The notes below the pieces were generated by a model. It saw only the letters and a list, made by a program, of their open reading frames with translations, searched no databases and was not told the DNA's origin. From Phycisphaerae bacterium (GTDB lineage: Bacteria > Planctomycetota > Phycisphaerae > Tepidisphaerales > Tepidisphaeraceae), in assembly GCA_030448225.1 (NCBI GenBank), contig JAUJNJ010000001.1:44818-108817 (forward strand): a stretch of DNA of 64,000 nucleotides, in the 5' to 3' direction. Positions 27,835 through 37,194 of the stretch are shown one piece after another. Position 1 is the stretch's first letter. Each line of letters begins with the position of its first letter. The translations under genes were made by a program, and so were the position numbers.

Positions 27835-28398
27835 CTATGAAGGCCGAGGGACCGGTGGGCGTGGAAGATCCACGAACAACTGTCGCAGCGAGACACGCCT
27901 GCCCGGCCGGTCGCCACCGGACGCTGCAGACGCCGCGACGAAGTCCGCGTCAATCCGCGCCAACTCCAGATTCATCGCGTCGAGTTCGAGCGTGTTCTCG
28001 GGCCCGAAATCGAGGTCGTCCTCGTCGGCGTCCGTGAAATTCTTCGGGCAGAACGAGACGCTCATCTGCGGCGGCGACGCCTCGTCGTCGAGGAACGCCA
28101 CCGGCGGGCCGTGCGTGCGGCAGATCAGCGGCCGCGCGCGGTAGAGCCCGCACAGGCCGCCGCGGAGGAACCCGCACGCCGCTCCCGCGTCGCCGGCGAC
28201 CCCCTCAGGCGTCACGCCCGCGTCTGCGAGCTCGCGGCGAATCGACTCGTACTCCACAGCCGACACGGTCAGGTCGGTGCAGCAGTCGTGGCAGCCGGCC
28301 TTACAGGCGATGTGCTTGCAGTGCAGGTCGACGAGCAGCCCGGCCTCGCGATCGATGCGGTCGCGGAGAAGTCGGTACTCGTCGACGGGATCGGGCAT
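27835..28398 (-). CDS. YkgJ-family cysteine cluster protein
   Basis: A 187-residue protein with the UPF0153/YkgJ pattern: CKHIACKAGCHDCCTDLTVS near the N-terminus, CGFLRGGLCGLYRARPLICRTHG in the middle, and a last SFCPKNF cysteine. The eight conserved cysteines probably bind zinc or an iron-sulfur cluster. The function is unknown. It stands alone on the minus strand; the intergenic space 27551-27834 shows nothing clear. Confidence 0.8.
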   Translation of the reverse strand: MPDPVDEYRLLRDRIDREAGLLVDLHCKHIACKAGCHDCCTDLTVSAVEYESIRRELADAGVTPEGVAGDAGAACGFLRGGLCGLYRARPLICRTHGPPVAFLDDEASPPQMSVSFCPKNFTDADEDDLDFGPENTLELDAMNLELARIDADFVAASAASGGDRPGRRVSLRQLFVDLPRPPVPRPS

Positions 28399-28537
28399 GC
28401 CGCTGATGATACGACGTCTAGCGCCGGAGCGATCGCGCGGGCGCGGGATTCTGCTCAGGACCGGCAGCGGAGCCGCACGGCCCTTACGGGCCGCCCGGTG
28501 TCGCGCCGTCTGTCCGAGCGCGGGGGCCGTCGCTACT

Positions 28538-29014
28538 ATGGCCCGCCCGATGGCGTTCGTCCAAGGCTACGTCTGCGGCTTCCTCTTCACCCCGGACCGC
28601 ACGCGCGTCCTGCTCATCCGCAAGAACCGCCCGGCGTGGCAGGCGGGGAAGCTCAACGGCGTCGGCGGCAAGATCGATCCCGGTGAATCGCCCGCCACCG
28701 CGATGCGCCGGGAGTTCCGCGAGGAGGCCGGCGTCGACCTGCCCGAGTCGCGCTGGCAACACGTGCTGACCCTCAGCGGCCAGGACGACGCCGGCTCCGG
28801 CCGCGGCTGGGCCGGCCACTTCTTCCGCGCGTTCGGCGACGTCGACGGGGCGCGGCCGATGACCGACGAGGCGCTGGAGGTTCACGCCATCGGCGCGCTG
28901 CCGGGTGACGTGATCCCCAACCTGCGCTGGATGATTCCGATGCTCTGCGACGACGAGGTGGCCACCGGGCGCTGCGCGGTGCGCGTTATGGCGTCGCCGA
29001 ACGTGTCGCTGTGA
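28538..29014 (+). CDS. Nudix hydrolase (MutT/8-oxo-dGTP-like)
   Basis: A 158-residue Nudix hydrolase. The Nudix box is complete: GKIDPGESPATAMRREFREE followed by AGV. The substrate side has LLIRKNRPAWQAGKLNGVGG, a pattern found in 8-oxo-dGTP and NUDT1-like enzymes. WAGHFFRAFGDVD corresponds to a further core strand. It probably cleans oxidised or unusual nucleotides. The second Met of MARPMAF is an alternative start. Confidence 0.85.
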   Translation: MARPMAFVQGYVCGFLFTPDRTRVLLIRKNRPAWQAGKLNGVGGKIDPGESPATAMRREFREEAGVDLPESRWQHVLTLSGQDDAGSGRGWAGHFFRAFGDVDGARPMTDEALEVHAIGALPGDVIPNLRWMIPMLCDDEVATGRCAVRVMASPNVSL

Positions 29015-29150
29015 CGGCGGCGCAGCCTGCGGCCACCTCACTGCCAGTCTGATGTTCGGAGCGTGGGCCGGGGTGCCGTGCAGTGCGCAGTTTTGAACGA
29101 CGAGCCACCAATGTGCGACCGGCGCCGGCGCGGCGCTGCAGAACGCGCGA

Positions 29151-29801
29151 TCAGGGAAGGACGTCTCGCAACGGAATGTCGAACACCGCCTCCGCCCCGA
29201 CGCGCAGCGACAGCACGCCGTCCTCCGCCACCACCGCCGGCGGCGCGTAGGTGCCGGCCGTCACATCCGGCGACGTGTAGACCTCCGCCGTGCGGTTGCG
29301 GAGGTTGACGACGACGTACTGCGGCACGCCGGCGCGGGCGTACCAGTACAGCTTGATCCCCTCGTCGCGATCGAGGCTGCTGTCGGCCACCTCGACGACG
29401 CAATACGCGTCGGCGGCGAGCGGGAGATCGGCGTAATCGTCGAGCGTACCCCGGAGCACCATGATGTCCGGCTCGGGCTGGTGGATGTCGGAGCAGACGA
29501 GCGGCTGCTGCGACTCGACGTGCCGAACCTCGCAATCAATCGCCTTCCGTAATGCCGAGAAGCGTTCGACGCACTTGCGGTGATCTTTCCCGATCATGGT
29601 GGGGTCTTGATCGTGGGCCGACCGGTCTTTCAGGACGATTACGCCGTGCAGCAGTTCGGTCGACGCGTCCTCCGGGATGATGCCGATCCGGATCATGGCC
29701 TCGGCGTCGGCGCGCGTGAAGTGCGGGACCCGCCAGCGACCCGCGATCCACGGCTCGGGCGGCGGCAGGAAGCGCTGGTCGATCGTGGTGTTTGCGACCA
29801 T
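29151..29801 (-). CDS. Uma2-family (DUF820) putative endonuclease
   Basis: A 216-residue PD-(D/E)xK-like protein. It has the DUF820 order: DAEAMIRIGIIPEDASTELL (with its Glu), the HQPEPDIMVLRGT strand (catalytic Asp), YCVVEVADSSLDRDEGIKL (ExxDSSxxxDxxxK) and YARAGVPQYVVVNLRNRTAEVY. The family is greatly expanded in cyanobacteria and planctomycetes; members are thought to be nucleases associated with mobile or restriction-like functions, but the biology is unclear. The ATG of MVANTTIDQR is chosen because conserved sequence begins shortly after it. Confidence 0.85.
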   Translation of the reverse strand: MVANTTIDQRFLPPPEPWIAGRWRVPHFTRADAEAMIRIGIIPEDASTELLHGVIVLKDRSAHDQDPTMIGKDHRKCVERFSALRKAIDCEVRHVESQQPLVCSDIHQPEPDIMVLRGTLDDYADLPLAADAYCVVEVADSSLDRDEGIKLYWYARAGVPQYVVVNLRNRTAEVYTSPDVTAGTYAPPAVVAEDGVLSLRVGAEAVFDIPLRDVLP

Positions 29802-30242
29802 GGCGGAAGTATACCGCAGGCCGACGGCGGATATCAGCGACGGAAGTGATGCGGCGGCACGTGCGGTCCGCCACAGCATTCGACAATCATGGCGGTTGCG
29901 GCGCAGCGGCCGGTCCCCCGCCGTGGGACTCGCCTTTGCGTCGACCGCGACGTGCGGGCGTCGCAACGAAAAGGTCACCGGTCAACGCGAGGAGTCGATC
30001 GGGATGTGTCGATCGCCGGTTGGCGCGTCCCCTCTCGCGGCCGAGCCAAACGTCGAATGGCGACGAAAGATAACGAGCCTCGGGCGATTCGCTTGGTCTG
30101 TTCGCCTTCGTCCCGAACCTCGCCCTGCCGCCTGACGGCGAACACGGAGGCGAGGCGTTGTGTTCCACGCCGGCCGACGCGCGTGTCTCGGGCCGTTAAC
30201 AACATCGAACGCGCGGGACCGCTGAAGAGGCGGGACGCCGGC
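29802..30242. other. 441-base gap without a recognised gene
   Basis: ORFs here are stop-poor because of high GC and show no family pattern. No long hairpin is seen. Confidence 0.4.
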
Positions 30243-30888
30243 TCACGAGGGCATCGCGTCGTGGCCGCCGTCGCCGGCGAGGTCTTCGGGCGACGCGGTC
30301 GTGCGGGTCGGGTTGCCGCCGGCGTGGCGGACGGCGTCGGCCAGCAGCGTGTGGACCCCGCGGGCGTCCGGGACGCGCTCGAAGTTGCTGCCCTGCTGCG
30401 TGCCGACGTCGCCGTAGCCGTCGGGCCGCTCGACGAGCGAGACGCCGGTGGCGAGGTCGAGGAAGCGCGAGTCGAGGTGGAGGCGCCGCCGCACGCGCGT
30501 GATCGTGATCGCGCGAACGTCGGTCAGCACGTACGCGGTGCGGGCGCGGCGGCCGGCGAGCGTGTGCGGCGAGACCAGCAGATGCCAGAGCCCGATCGCA
30601 AGCCAGAAGCCGGCGCCGACCACGACGATCCACGGCACGTCAACCGGTCCCCACCCGAAGCCGACGAACCGGGCGACCAGCGCCGCGGCGGGAACGCACA
30701 GCCACGCGATCGTGCGGCACACGCCCAGGATTGCGGCGCCGTCGAGCGGGTCGCGCGGCCGCGGACGGCCGACCCACAGCACGCGCTCGCCCGGCAGCAG
30801 GTCGACGTCCGCCGGCACCTCGGGCGGCGACGGCCCCGCCGGCGCGGCGGCCGGGGGCGTGACGCAGTGGCGCGACGCGGTCCGTCAT
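30243..30888 (-). CDS. PH-domain (bPH2-like) membrane protein
   Basis: It begins MTDRVA, and with one CG restored at GCGC near 30870 it continues as RHCVTPPAAAPAG into VDLLPGERVLWVGRPRPRDP. Two membrane helices follow (IAWLCVPAAALVARFVGF and VPWIVVVGAGFWLAIGLWHLL), then the PH strand set YVLTDVRAITITRVRRRLHLDS. The order LLPGEx-VLWxGRP, two helices, then a PH-like domain is typical of bacterial PH proteins. Its ATG overlaps the stop of the upstream gene (ATGA). The function is unknown. Confidence 0.65.
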
Positions 30889-31334
30889 GATTGATGACCC
30901 CGTGGCCGCCGCCGCAACCGCGACGGCCGCGACCCTGCCGCCGCCGCCGCCGCACGCGGCGCGCGTCGGCCACGTGCGCCCCGCCCGCGACGCCGCGGCG
31001 GCCGCGATGAGCCGGACCGGCTCGCGCCCAGTCCGGCACCTTCTCGAAGCGGGCGAACCCGTCGCCCCACGGCCACGTCGGCCGCCCCGTCCCGCCGGAC
31101 CGACACCTGCAGGAACGCCACGTCCGCCAGCGTCACCCGCCCGACCGACGGCGTCGCCACGTCCCCGCTCGGCTCCTGGCGAAAGTAAACCGCCGCCCGG
31201 TCCGTCACGCAACAGACGGTCGCCGCCCCCTTAGCCCCAGCGCCAGCGCCCGCGGACGCGCGCGCTCCCACAACACCGTCTCCCCCGCCTCGATCGCGGC
31301 GGGCCGGCGATTCGTAGGGGAGGAGGTCGGTCAT
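30885..31334 (-). CDS. small hypothetical, probably PH-like (frameshifted)
   Basis: It starts MTDLLPYESPA and contains VCCVTDRAAVYFRQEPSG and VGRVTLADVAFLQVSV. These read as the strand pattern of a PH-like domain (TDRAVYF-type strand after a short N-terminus). The GC-rich second half changes frame, so the length is uncertain. Its stop overlaps the start of the next PH-domain gene, which suggests a two-gene operon of related proteins. Confidence 0.4.
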   Translation of the reverse strand: MTDLLPYESPARRDRGGGDGVVGARASAGAGAGAKGAATVCCVTDRAAVYFRQEPSGDVATPSVGRVTLADVAFLQVSVRRDGAADVAVGRRVRPLREGAGLGASRSGSSRPPRRRGRGARGRRAPRAAAAAAGSRPSRLRRRPRGHQS

Positions 31335-31651
31335 GAGGGTGGCTCCATACCGTAGGCGAATCTTACGGCAACGACCGTCTTTGATGTTCACGACGAAATG
31401 GTCGACGGCGTGGCGCGCGTCGTCGCCCCGAGTGGGCGTCGGTGCGCCGGGATGATTGTGGCGCGGACCGGCGGGCAATGGGGGCATTGCTCCTGGCGGG
31501 ACCAGATGGGTTCGTTATACCTAACAGCGCGCTCTCGTTCACCGCCACGCGCGCGGCTTCAGCGTTTTGAGCCCGCGCAGCCTTGTGGTCCGTCGTCGTG
31601 CACGTAGTTGTCCGGCAGTGGATAAAAGTGCCGTCGGGAGTGGGGCGGGTT

Positions 31652-32243
31652 TCACGTGATGTCGCAATAGACCTTATGCACATGACAGCGGGGGCACACG
31701 AAAACACAGGACCAGGCGGTGTCGTCACCGAGCCAGTCCCAATACATCTTGGCATCGTCGGGCTTGTTGAAGTGCTGCGCGAACCACTCGAAAGCGCGTC
31801 CCGGCGCTGCCGCTCGAAGTCCGGCTTCTCCCACTTCCCGAGGTACGTTACCCAGCCGCCGCAGTGGTAAGTCCAGTGTTCCTGCTGAAGCGTCGGGTGC
31901 CGCGGCGTTCGCATCAGCTCATCGAGTTGCCCCTGCGGGAGATGAACGCCGATGCTTTGGCTGCCGTCGCTGAATTCCTTTATGACGCTCGTCTCCAAGC
32001 CGTACTGCCGGGCTTTCTCCAACACGGCAGAGCCGCCGTCCAGCCGCCCTTGATCGCGAGTGGTGGACTGAGGAAGCCAGTTCTGTGGCATGCGAGATCG
32101 CCGCGCGACCCGCCCGCAGGCAGTCAACGCAGACCGAGATCTCCTCGTAATCCCAGGGCCACTCGTCCGGCCAATTCGCCTGTCGGTCGCACCACTGGCA
32201 GCGGGAGATCTCATTTGCCGCCTCTACTTCCCAAGTCCGATCC
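31652..32243 (-). CDS. CbrC-like zinc-ribbon protein (frameshifted)
   Basis: The N-terminal part reads CQWCDRQANWPDEWPWDYEE then ISVCVDCLRAGRAAIS, giving two CxxC pairs as in CbrC/UPF0167 proteins. A frame change near 32040 leads into SIGVHLPQGQLDELMRTP, then QQEHWTYHCGGWVTYLGKWE, which resembles the CbrC helix LLxRTPGYxxWQQExWLxHC. Another change near 31805 leads to AFEWFAQHFNKPDDAKMYWD and the final CPRCHVHKVYC. CbrC-like proteins are widespread and often sit among toxin-immunity genes. The role here is unknown. Confidence 0.5.
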
Positions 32244-32246
32244 CGA

Positions 32247-32420
32247 TCACAGGAGGGGCGGCGCGATGAGATAGTCCACGGCGAGGCAAACGAGACTGTC
32301 GGCGTTGCAGATGGTGCAATGCCCGGCCCGAAATTCGAGCGGCGGTCGGTAAAGGGGCAACGGGTCCTTACTCTCCTGATTCATGTGCACGGCCGTTACG
32401 GCTACTCCATCGCGCGCCAT
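32247..32420 (-). CDS. small hypothetical protein
   Basis: A 57-codon ORF starting MARDGVAVTAVHMNQESK and containing GHCTICNADSLVCLAVDYL. It lies 14 bases after the thiC stop and just before the CbrC-like gene. The cysteine pair suggests metal binding. No family is recognised, and it could be the true N-terminus of the next gene if a frame change lies near 32245. Confidence 0.35.
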   Translation of the reverse strand: MARDGVAVTAVHMNQESKDPLPLYRPPLEFRAGHCTICNADSLVCLAVDYLIAPPLL

Positions 32421-32434
32421 TGATGTCGCCAGCT

Positions 32435-34317
32435 TCAGATCACGCTGTCGCTGGTCTTCACGCCGATACCGAGGGTGACCAGCTTTTCCTGCTGCACCTT
32501 CTTCGCCTCGTCGGCGTCCTTCACGTTGTCGGTGTGGCAGACGGCCTTCTTGCCCTTGTGGGCGAGCTTGTGGATCTCCTCCTGCGTGAGGTTGCCGCGC
32601 TTGCTTCAGGACCTCGGCGGCGGCGGCGTTGATGCCGGGGGAGGCCATGGCCGGTTTGGCGGGTTGGGCGGCGTTGTCCTTGCCGCTGTAGAAGTCGGTG
32701 ATCTCCTTGCTGATGCACGCTGCACCAGTCGTGGCCGCACATGGCGCAGAAGTCGGTGTCGACCGTCAGGTCCTCGTCGTGGTAGGCGCGGGCGAGGTCG
32801 GGATCGAAGCTGAGGTCGAAGTGCTTCTGCCAGTTGAGGGCGGCACGGGCCTTGGTCAGTTCGTCGTCGCGGTCGCGGGAGCCGGGGATGCCCAGCGCGA
32901 CGTCGGCGGCGTGGGCGGCGATCTTGTAGGCGACGCACCCCTGCTTCACGTCGTCCTTCTTCGGCAGGCCTAGGTGCTCCTTCGGCGTCACGTAACACAG
33001 CATGCTCGCGCCGTGGTAGCCGGCCGACGTGGCGCCGATGCAACTCGTGATGTGGTCGTAGCCGGGGAAGATGTCGGTCACGAGCGGCCCGAGCACGTAG
33101 AACGGCGCGCCGTGGCAGAGCCGCCGCTGGAGCTTCATGTTGTACTCGATCTGGTCGAGCGGCACGTGGCCGGGGCCCTCGACCATCACCTGCACGCCCT
33201 TGCGCCAGGCGCGCTCGGTGAGCTCGCCGATCGTCGCCAGTTCCGCGAGCTGCGCCGTGTCGCTCGCGTCGGCCAAGCCGCCGGGGCGGAGGCCGTCGCC
33301 GATGCTGAACGTGACGTCGTGCTCGCGCATCACGTCGCAGATGTCCTCCCACATCGTGTACATCAGGTTCTGACGGTTGTGGTGGATCATCCACTTCGCC
33401 AGGAGGCTGCCGCCGCGGCTGACGATGCCGATGAGGCGCTTGCGCACGTGCGGCAGGTGCTCCTTCAGCACGCCGGCGTGGATCGTGAAGTAGTCGACGC
33501 CCTGGCGAGCCTGGTGCTCGAGCGTCGCAAGAACGAGTTGCTCGTCGAGGTCCTCGAGCTTCTTCCCGATGATCATCGAGTAGATCGGGACGGTGCCGAT
33601 CGGCACGGTGCTGTTCTTCACGATCGCGTCGCGGCAGGCGTCGAGGTCGCCGCCGGTGGAGAGGTCCATCACCGTGTCGGCCCCCCACCGCTCGGCCCAC
33701 TTCAGTTTCTCGACTTCCTCATCCGTGCCCGACGAAACCGGCGACGCGCCCATGTTCGCGTTGATCTTCGTGAGCGACGCCCGGCCGATCGCCATCGGGT
33801 CGAGGTGGTACTTCAGGTGGTTGCGGTTGGCCGGGATGACCATGCGGCCGGCGGCGACCTCGTCGCGAACCTGCGCGGCCGTCAGGTGCGGCTCGCGCGT
33901 GGCGACGCGGGCCATCTCGGGCGTGATGATGCCGAGGCGGGCGTGTTCGAGCTGGGTGACGGGATTGAACCCGTCCGGTCGAATCACCCAACGCAGACGC
34001 TGCAGAGAATCTATAAAGTGCACACGACCTTTGACCTCGATTGGCTCCAATGCAGGATCGAGGGATTCGGAGCCGACCGGACGATTCAAGTGCCCGATGC
34101 CGGTGCTCCATCCCTCCGGCAGGAAGTCCCACGCCGTCTTGTCGCTCGGCTGGGGCATGCCCGGCGTGTCGGGGCTGCTGAACGTCCACGGCGTGCCGAC
34201 CCGGCCCCGGTTGGCGAACGAGCCGGGCGTGGTGCCCTGGCGGTCGGTCGAGGGATTGTCGCCGAGCGGCGGGAGGGTGAACGAACGGTCGATGTTGGTC
34301 GTGTCGGGCCGGGCCAT
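32435..34317 (-). CDS. thiC: phosphomethylpyrimidine synthase (frameshifted near the C-terminus)
   Basis: Radical-SAM enzyme converting aminoimidazole ribotide to HMP phosphate in thiamine synthesis. It has [53 protein letters not shown]-type [25 protein letters not shown] and the C-terminal CAMCGHDWC cluster-binding cysteines. After those cysteines two sites (near 32716 and 32597) each need one GC restored in GCGC to continue as [13 protein letters not shown] through [18 protein letters not shown] to the stop. Before [16 protein letters not shown], a roughly 35-residue piece (around [18 protein letters not shown]) is unlike other ThiC proteins and is less GC-rich. A TPP riboswitch lies upstream. 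Confidence 0.93.
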
Positions 34318-34470
34318 GGCGGACTGCTCCCGCGTCGCCCGGGCGCGTCGATAAAAGAACGCGAGTGGCGACGCCGTAAGAAGAGGCCGGCTCGGGAATA
34401 GCGTGGGGAAGAAGGCGGGCGCGGGGCGGCGGGCGCGTCGTGCCGCCGCCGCCGTGTGCGCGATGTCGCT

Positions 34471-34550
34471 TCCCTACGCCGGGGTGAGCCGGATCAGGTT
34501 CCAAGGGTTTGATCTCAGGTCCCGGCGTACGGTGCCGCGACCACCCCTAG
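34471..34550 (-). promoter_or_regulatory. TPP (THI element) riboswitch of thiC
   Basis: On the minus strand the core reads CTAGGGGTGG at the 5' side, then ACCTGAGATCAAACCCTTGG, AACCTGATCCGG and GGCGTAGGGAA. These are the conserved CTGAGA and ACCTGATC parts of the thiamine pyrophosphate aptamer, closed by the GGGG and TAGGG arms. It ends about 150 bases before thiC, leaving room for an expression platform. It should reduce thiC expression when TPP is abundant. Confidence 0.93.
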
Positions 34551-34586
34551 CGAACGATCCAGAGCATAGGTGGGCCGCGCGGAGCG

Positions 34587-34817
34587 TGCAAGGTGAGGGG
34601 TGGGGGGGTGGAAGAGTGGGGAGTGGAGGGTGGGGAGGAGGTGGTGGAGTAATCGAGCGGTGGGGTGCAGAGGAGGTGGTTGAGCAGTCAAGTGGTGGAG
34701 TGGTCGGGTGAGGACGGTGGGAACGAGAGGCGACTACCGCTCCCGCATTTCCAACTCCACCACCCCACCACTCTTCTACTCCCCACTCCCCACTCCCCAC
34801 TCCCCGCTTCCTTGCAC
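34587..34817. repeat. long imperfect hairpin upstream of the DUF47 gene (GTGGTGGAGTGG family)
   Basis: The left arm begins GTGCAAGGTGAGGGG and the right arm ends CCCCGCTTCCTTGCAC. Between them GTGGGGAGTGGAGGGTGGGG pairs with CCCCACTCCCCACTCC, with inner GTGGTGGAGT/ACTCCACCAC. The outer end of the right arm overlaps the TTGCAC -35 of the phosphate-gene promoter. Confidence 0.85.
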
Positions 34818-34839
34818 TTCCGCCGGGTGGTTCTACAAT
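34812..34839 (+). promoter_or_regulatory. predicted promoter of the DUF47-pit operon
   Basis: TTGCAC (34812-34817) and TACAAT (34834-34839) are separated by 16 bases. The DUF47 ATG is 44 bases downstream. The -35 box lies in the tail of a hairpin repeat. Confidence 0.5.
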
Positions 34840-34883
34840 CCGGCCGCATTAACGGAACGTTAACCTTTTGCACATGATCGCGG

Positions 34884-35507
34884 ATGTTTAATCTCCTGCC
34901 GAAGGACACCGTCTTTTACGACCTCTTCGAGGAGCTGTCGCGCCACGCGGTCAGCGCGGCCGAGCATTTGCGGCAGCTCGCGCGCACGTACCCGCACTCC
35001 GACGCGTCGATCCAGCGCATCCGCGACGAGGAGCACGCCGCCGACGGGCTGGCGCACAAGGCGCTGGACCGTCTCGACCGCACGTTCATCACCCCGTTCG
35101 ACCGCGAGGACATCCACCAGCTCGTCGGGCAGCTCGACGACATCATCGACAACATCGACGCGCTGGCCAAGCGGTTCCCGCTGTTCCACCTCAAGGCGGT
35201 CGAGCCGGACTTCCAGAAGCAGGCCGACGTGCTCGTGCAGGCGACGGTCGCCGTCAGCGACGCCGTCCACCGGCTGCGCAAGAGCCGCAAGCTCTCGGAG
35301 CTGAGCGACAAGCTGATCGAGATCCACCACAAGGAGAGCATCGGCGACGACAACCACCACGCCGCCATGAGCCGCCTCTTCGCCGGCGGCACCGACGCGC
35401 TGGAGGTGCTGAAGTGGAAGGAGCTCTACGACCTGATCGAGGAGGCGATCGACGACTGCGAGGACGTGGGGAACACGCTCGAGCGGATCGTCTTGAAGAA
35501 CGGGTGA
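34884..35507 (+). CDS. DUF47/PhoU-like phosphate transport regulator
   Basis: A 207-residue all-helical protein of the DUF47 family (PhoU-like, often called Pit accessory protein). It starts MFNLLPKDTVFYDLFEELS. It has the repeated (E/D)xxxD helices HAADGLAHKALDRLDRTF, ITPFDREDIHQLVGQLDDII DN-type, and YDLIEEAIDDCEDVGNTLER, which bind metal clusters in PhoU folds. Its neighbour is the Pit transporter, the usual partner. It probably modulates low-affinity phosphate uptake. Confidence 0.9.
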   Translation: MFNLLPKDTVFYDLFEELSRHAVSAAEHLRQLARTYPHSDASIQRIRDEEHAADGLAHKALDRLDRTFITPFDREDIHQLVGQLDDIIDNIDALAKRFPLFHLKAVEPDFQKQADVLVQATVAVSDAVHRLRKSRKLSELSDKLIEIHHKESIGDDNHHAAMSRLFAGGTDALEVLKWKELYDLIEEAIDDCEDVGNTLERIVLKNG

Positions 35508-35669
35508 AGAGGATTTTGGATTTGGGATTGCGGATTTTGGATTGACGGACGAGGTCCGCTCGCCCGCCCGCCGCATTCACCACCCGCCGCGCCGGCCCGG
35601 TGCCGCCGCCGCGGCGCTCCGCCCCGCCTTTCAATCCGAAATCCGCAATCCGCAATCCAAAATCTCCTC
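35507..35669. repeat. hairpin between DUF47 and pit (GCGGATTTTGGATT family)
   Basis: The left arm (35507-35545) carries GAGGATTTTGGATTTGGGAT then GCGGATTTTGGATTG. The right arm (35630-35669) carries CAATCCGAAATCCGCAATCC then AAAATCTCCTC. Its AT content is higher than the surroundings. It lies inside the operon, so it will be transcribed. Confidence 0.85.
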
Positions 35670-35671
35670 AA

Positions 35672-36739
35672 ATGCTCCCCCTCCTCCTGATCATCATCTT
35701 CATCGCCCTGGTCTTCGACTTCCTCAACGGGTTCCACGACGCGGCCAACTCGATCGCGACGATCGTCTCGACGCGCGTGCTGACGCCGACGGCGGCCGTC
35801 GCGTGGGCGGCGTTCTTCAACTTCGTCGCGGCGTTCGTGTTCGGCACGCAGGTGTCGGCGACGATCTCCAAGGGGCTGGTCGACCCGGCCGTCGTCGACG
35901 TCTGGGTCGTGACCGCCGCCCTGCTCGGCGCGATCGCCTGGAACGTCATCACCTGGCTGCTGGCGCTGCCCACCAGTTCGTCGCACGCGCTCGTCGCCGC
36001 CATCGCCGGCGCGGCGGTCACCAAGGCGGGCACCGGCGTGCTGATCTGGCCGGGGCGGTGGCAGGGGATCATCCTGTTCATCTTCCTCGGGCCGATCATC
36101 GGCTTCCTGGTCGGCGGGCTGTTCATGGTCGCGACGGCGTGGATCTTCCGCCGCTCGCACCCCAGCCGCGTCGACGGTTGGTTCCGCCGGATGCAGCTGT
36201 TCTCCGCCGCCGTGTTCAGCCTGAGCCACGGCGGTAACGACGCGCAGAAGACGATGGGCATCATCGTGATGCTCCTGACCTCCGCGAACCTCGGGCACTG
36301 GGCCGCCCCCGACCCGGACGGGAGCTGGTTCGACTACCTCAACGTCTTCGGCCACGAGCACTCGGTCGCGCCGTGGGTGATCCTGCTGTGCCACTTCGCG
36401 ATCGGCTTGGGCACGATGTTCGGCGGGTGGCGCATCGTCAAGACGATGGGCAGCGGCATCACCCGGCTCCAGCCGGTCGGCGGGTTCTGCGCCGAGACGT
36501 CGGCGGCGGCGACGATCATCGCGGCGACGAACCTGGGCATCCCGATCTCCACCACCCACGCGATCACCGGCTCGATCCTCGGCGTCGGCACGACCCGGGG
36601 CGTGCGCAGCGTCCGCTGGATCTGGGGCCAGCGCATCGTCACCGCCTGGGTCCTCACGATCCCCTGCGCGGCGTTCATGGCCGCCGTCGCCTACCTCGTC
36701 ATCCACAAGTTCGTCGAGCCGTACTTCCCGATGCCGTAG
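35672..36739 (+). CDS. pit: inorganic phosphate transporter, PiT family
   Basis: A 355-residue membrane transporter of phosphate (as metal phosphate, proton-coupled). Both PiT signature repeats are seen: NGFHDAANSIATIVSTRVLT near residue 15 and SHGGNDAQKTMGIIVMLLTS near residue 185, each with the GxxDxxN/GGNDxQ core. The motifs TSSSHALVAAIAGA and ISTTHAITGSILGVG precede membrane helices, as in the family. The central cytoplasmic loop is short. A possible CCCTAACGC/GCGGTTAGGG hairpin lies about 130 bases after the stop. Confidence 0.93.
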   Translation: MLPLLLIIIFIALVFDFLNGFHDAANSIATIVSTRVLTPTAAVAWAAFFNFVAAFVFGTQVSATISKGLVDPAVVDVWVVTAALLGAIAWNVITWLLALPTSSSHALVAAIAGAAVTKAGTGVLIWPGRWQGIILFIFLGPIIGFLVGGLFMVATAWIFRRSHPSRVDGWFRRMQLFSAAVFSLSHGGNDAQKTMGIIVMLLTSANLGHWAAPDPDGSWFDYLNVFGHEHSVAPWVILLCHFAIGLGTMFGGWRIVKTMGSGITRLQPVGGFCAETSAAATIIAATNLGIPISTTHAITGSILGVGTTRGVRSVRWIWGQRIVTAWVLTIPCAAFMAAVAYLVIHKFVEPYFPMP

Positions 36740-37194
36740 TAGTGGTCGGCGGGCGCGCCTGGCGGTTCCGTCTCTCGGGCGCATCGACGAGAAACTGCTT
36801 CGTTCGACGTCCGGCATTCAGTGTCGGATGTCCGGCGTCCGCCTTCCGCCGGTCCGGCGAGGGCCCCCACCCTAACGCTCTCGCCTGACCACAGCGGTTA
36901 GGGAACCATTCCGACTGCGCCCGCGCCAGCCTCCCCGATTTTTGTTTTCGTCCCGCTGCGTGGCCCAGGCGGCCGCGGCGCTTCGCCGTTTAACGCGGGC
37001 GTTCGCCCCACCGCGTGTGGCGCGCCGGCCACTGGCCCGACGGGTTGTGGCGCGCGCGCGTGCCGCGGCGGCGCGCTCGTGCCGTTTTGGGTCCTTAAAT
37101 CTTTCCGATTTCCTACGGGATTGACGCCACGCTGCCGATACAGCTATACCCTAACAACGTCCGAACGAGTCGAACCAAGGGGAAGGGTTCCGCG
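36740..37194. other. 455-base gap upstream of the mutasome operon
   Basis: It contains the inverted CCCTAACGC/GCGGTTAGGG pair near 36872-36904 and the predicted imuA promoter at 37121-37150. No gene is recognised. Confidence 0.4.
37121..37150 (+). promoter_or_regulatory. predicted promoter of imuA
   Basis: TTGACG (37121-37126) and TATACC (37145-37150) with an 18-base spacer, 45 bases before the imuA ATG. SOS control is expected for this cassette, but I do not see a LexA box I could name. Confidence 0.45.
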
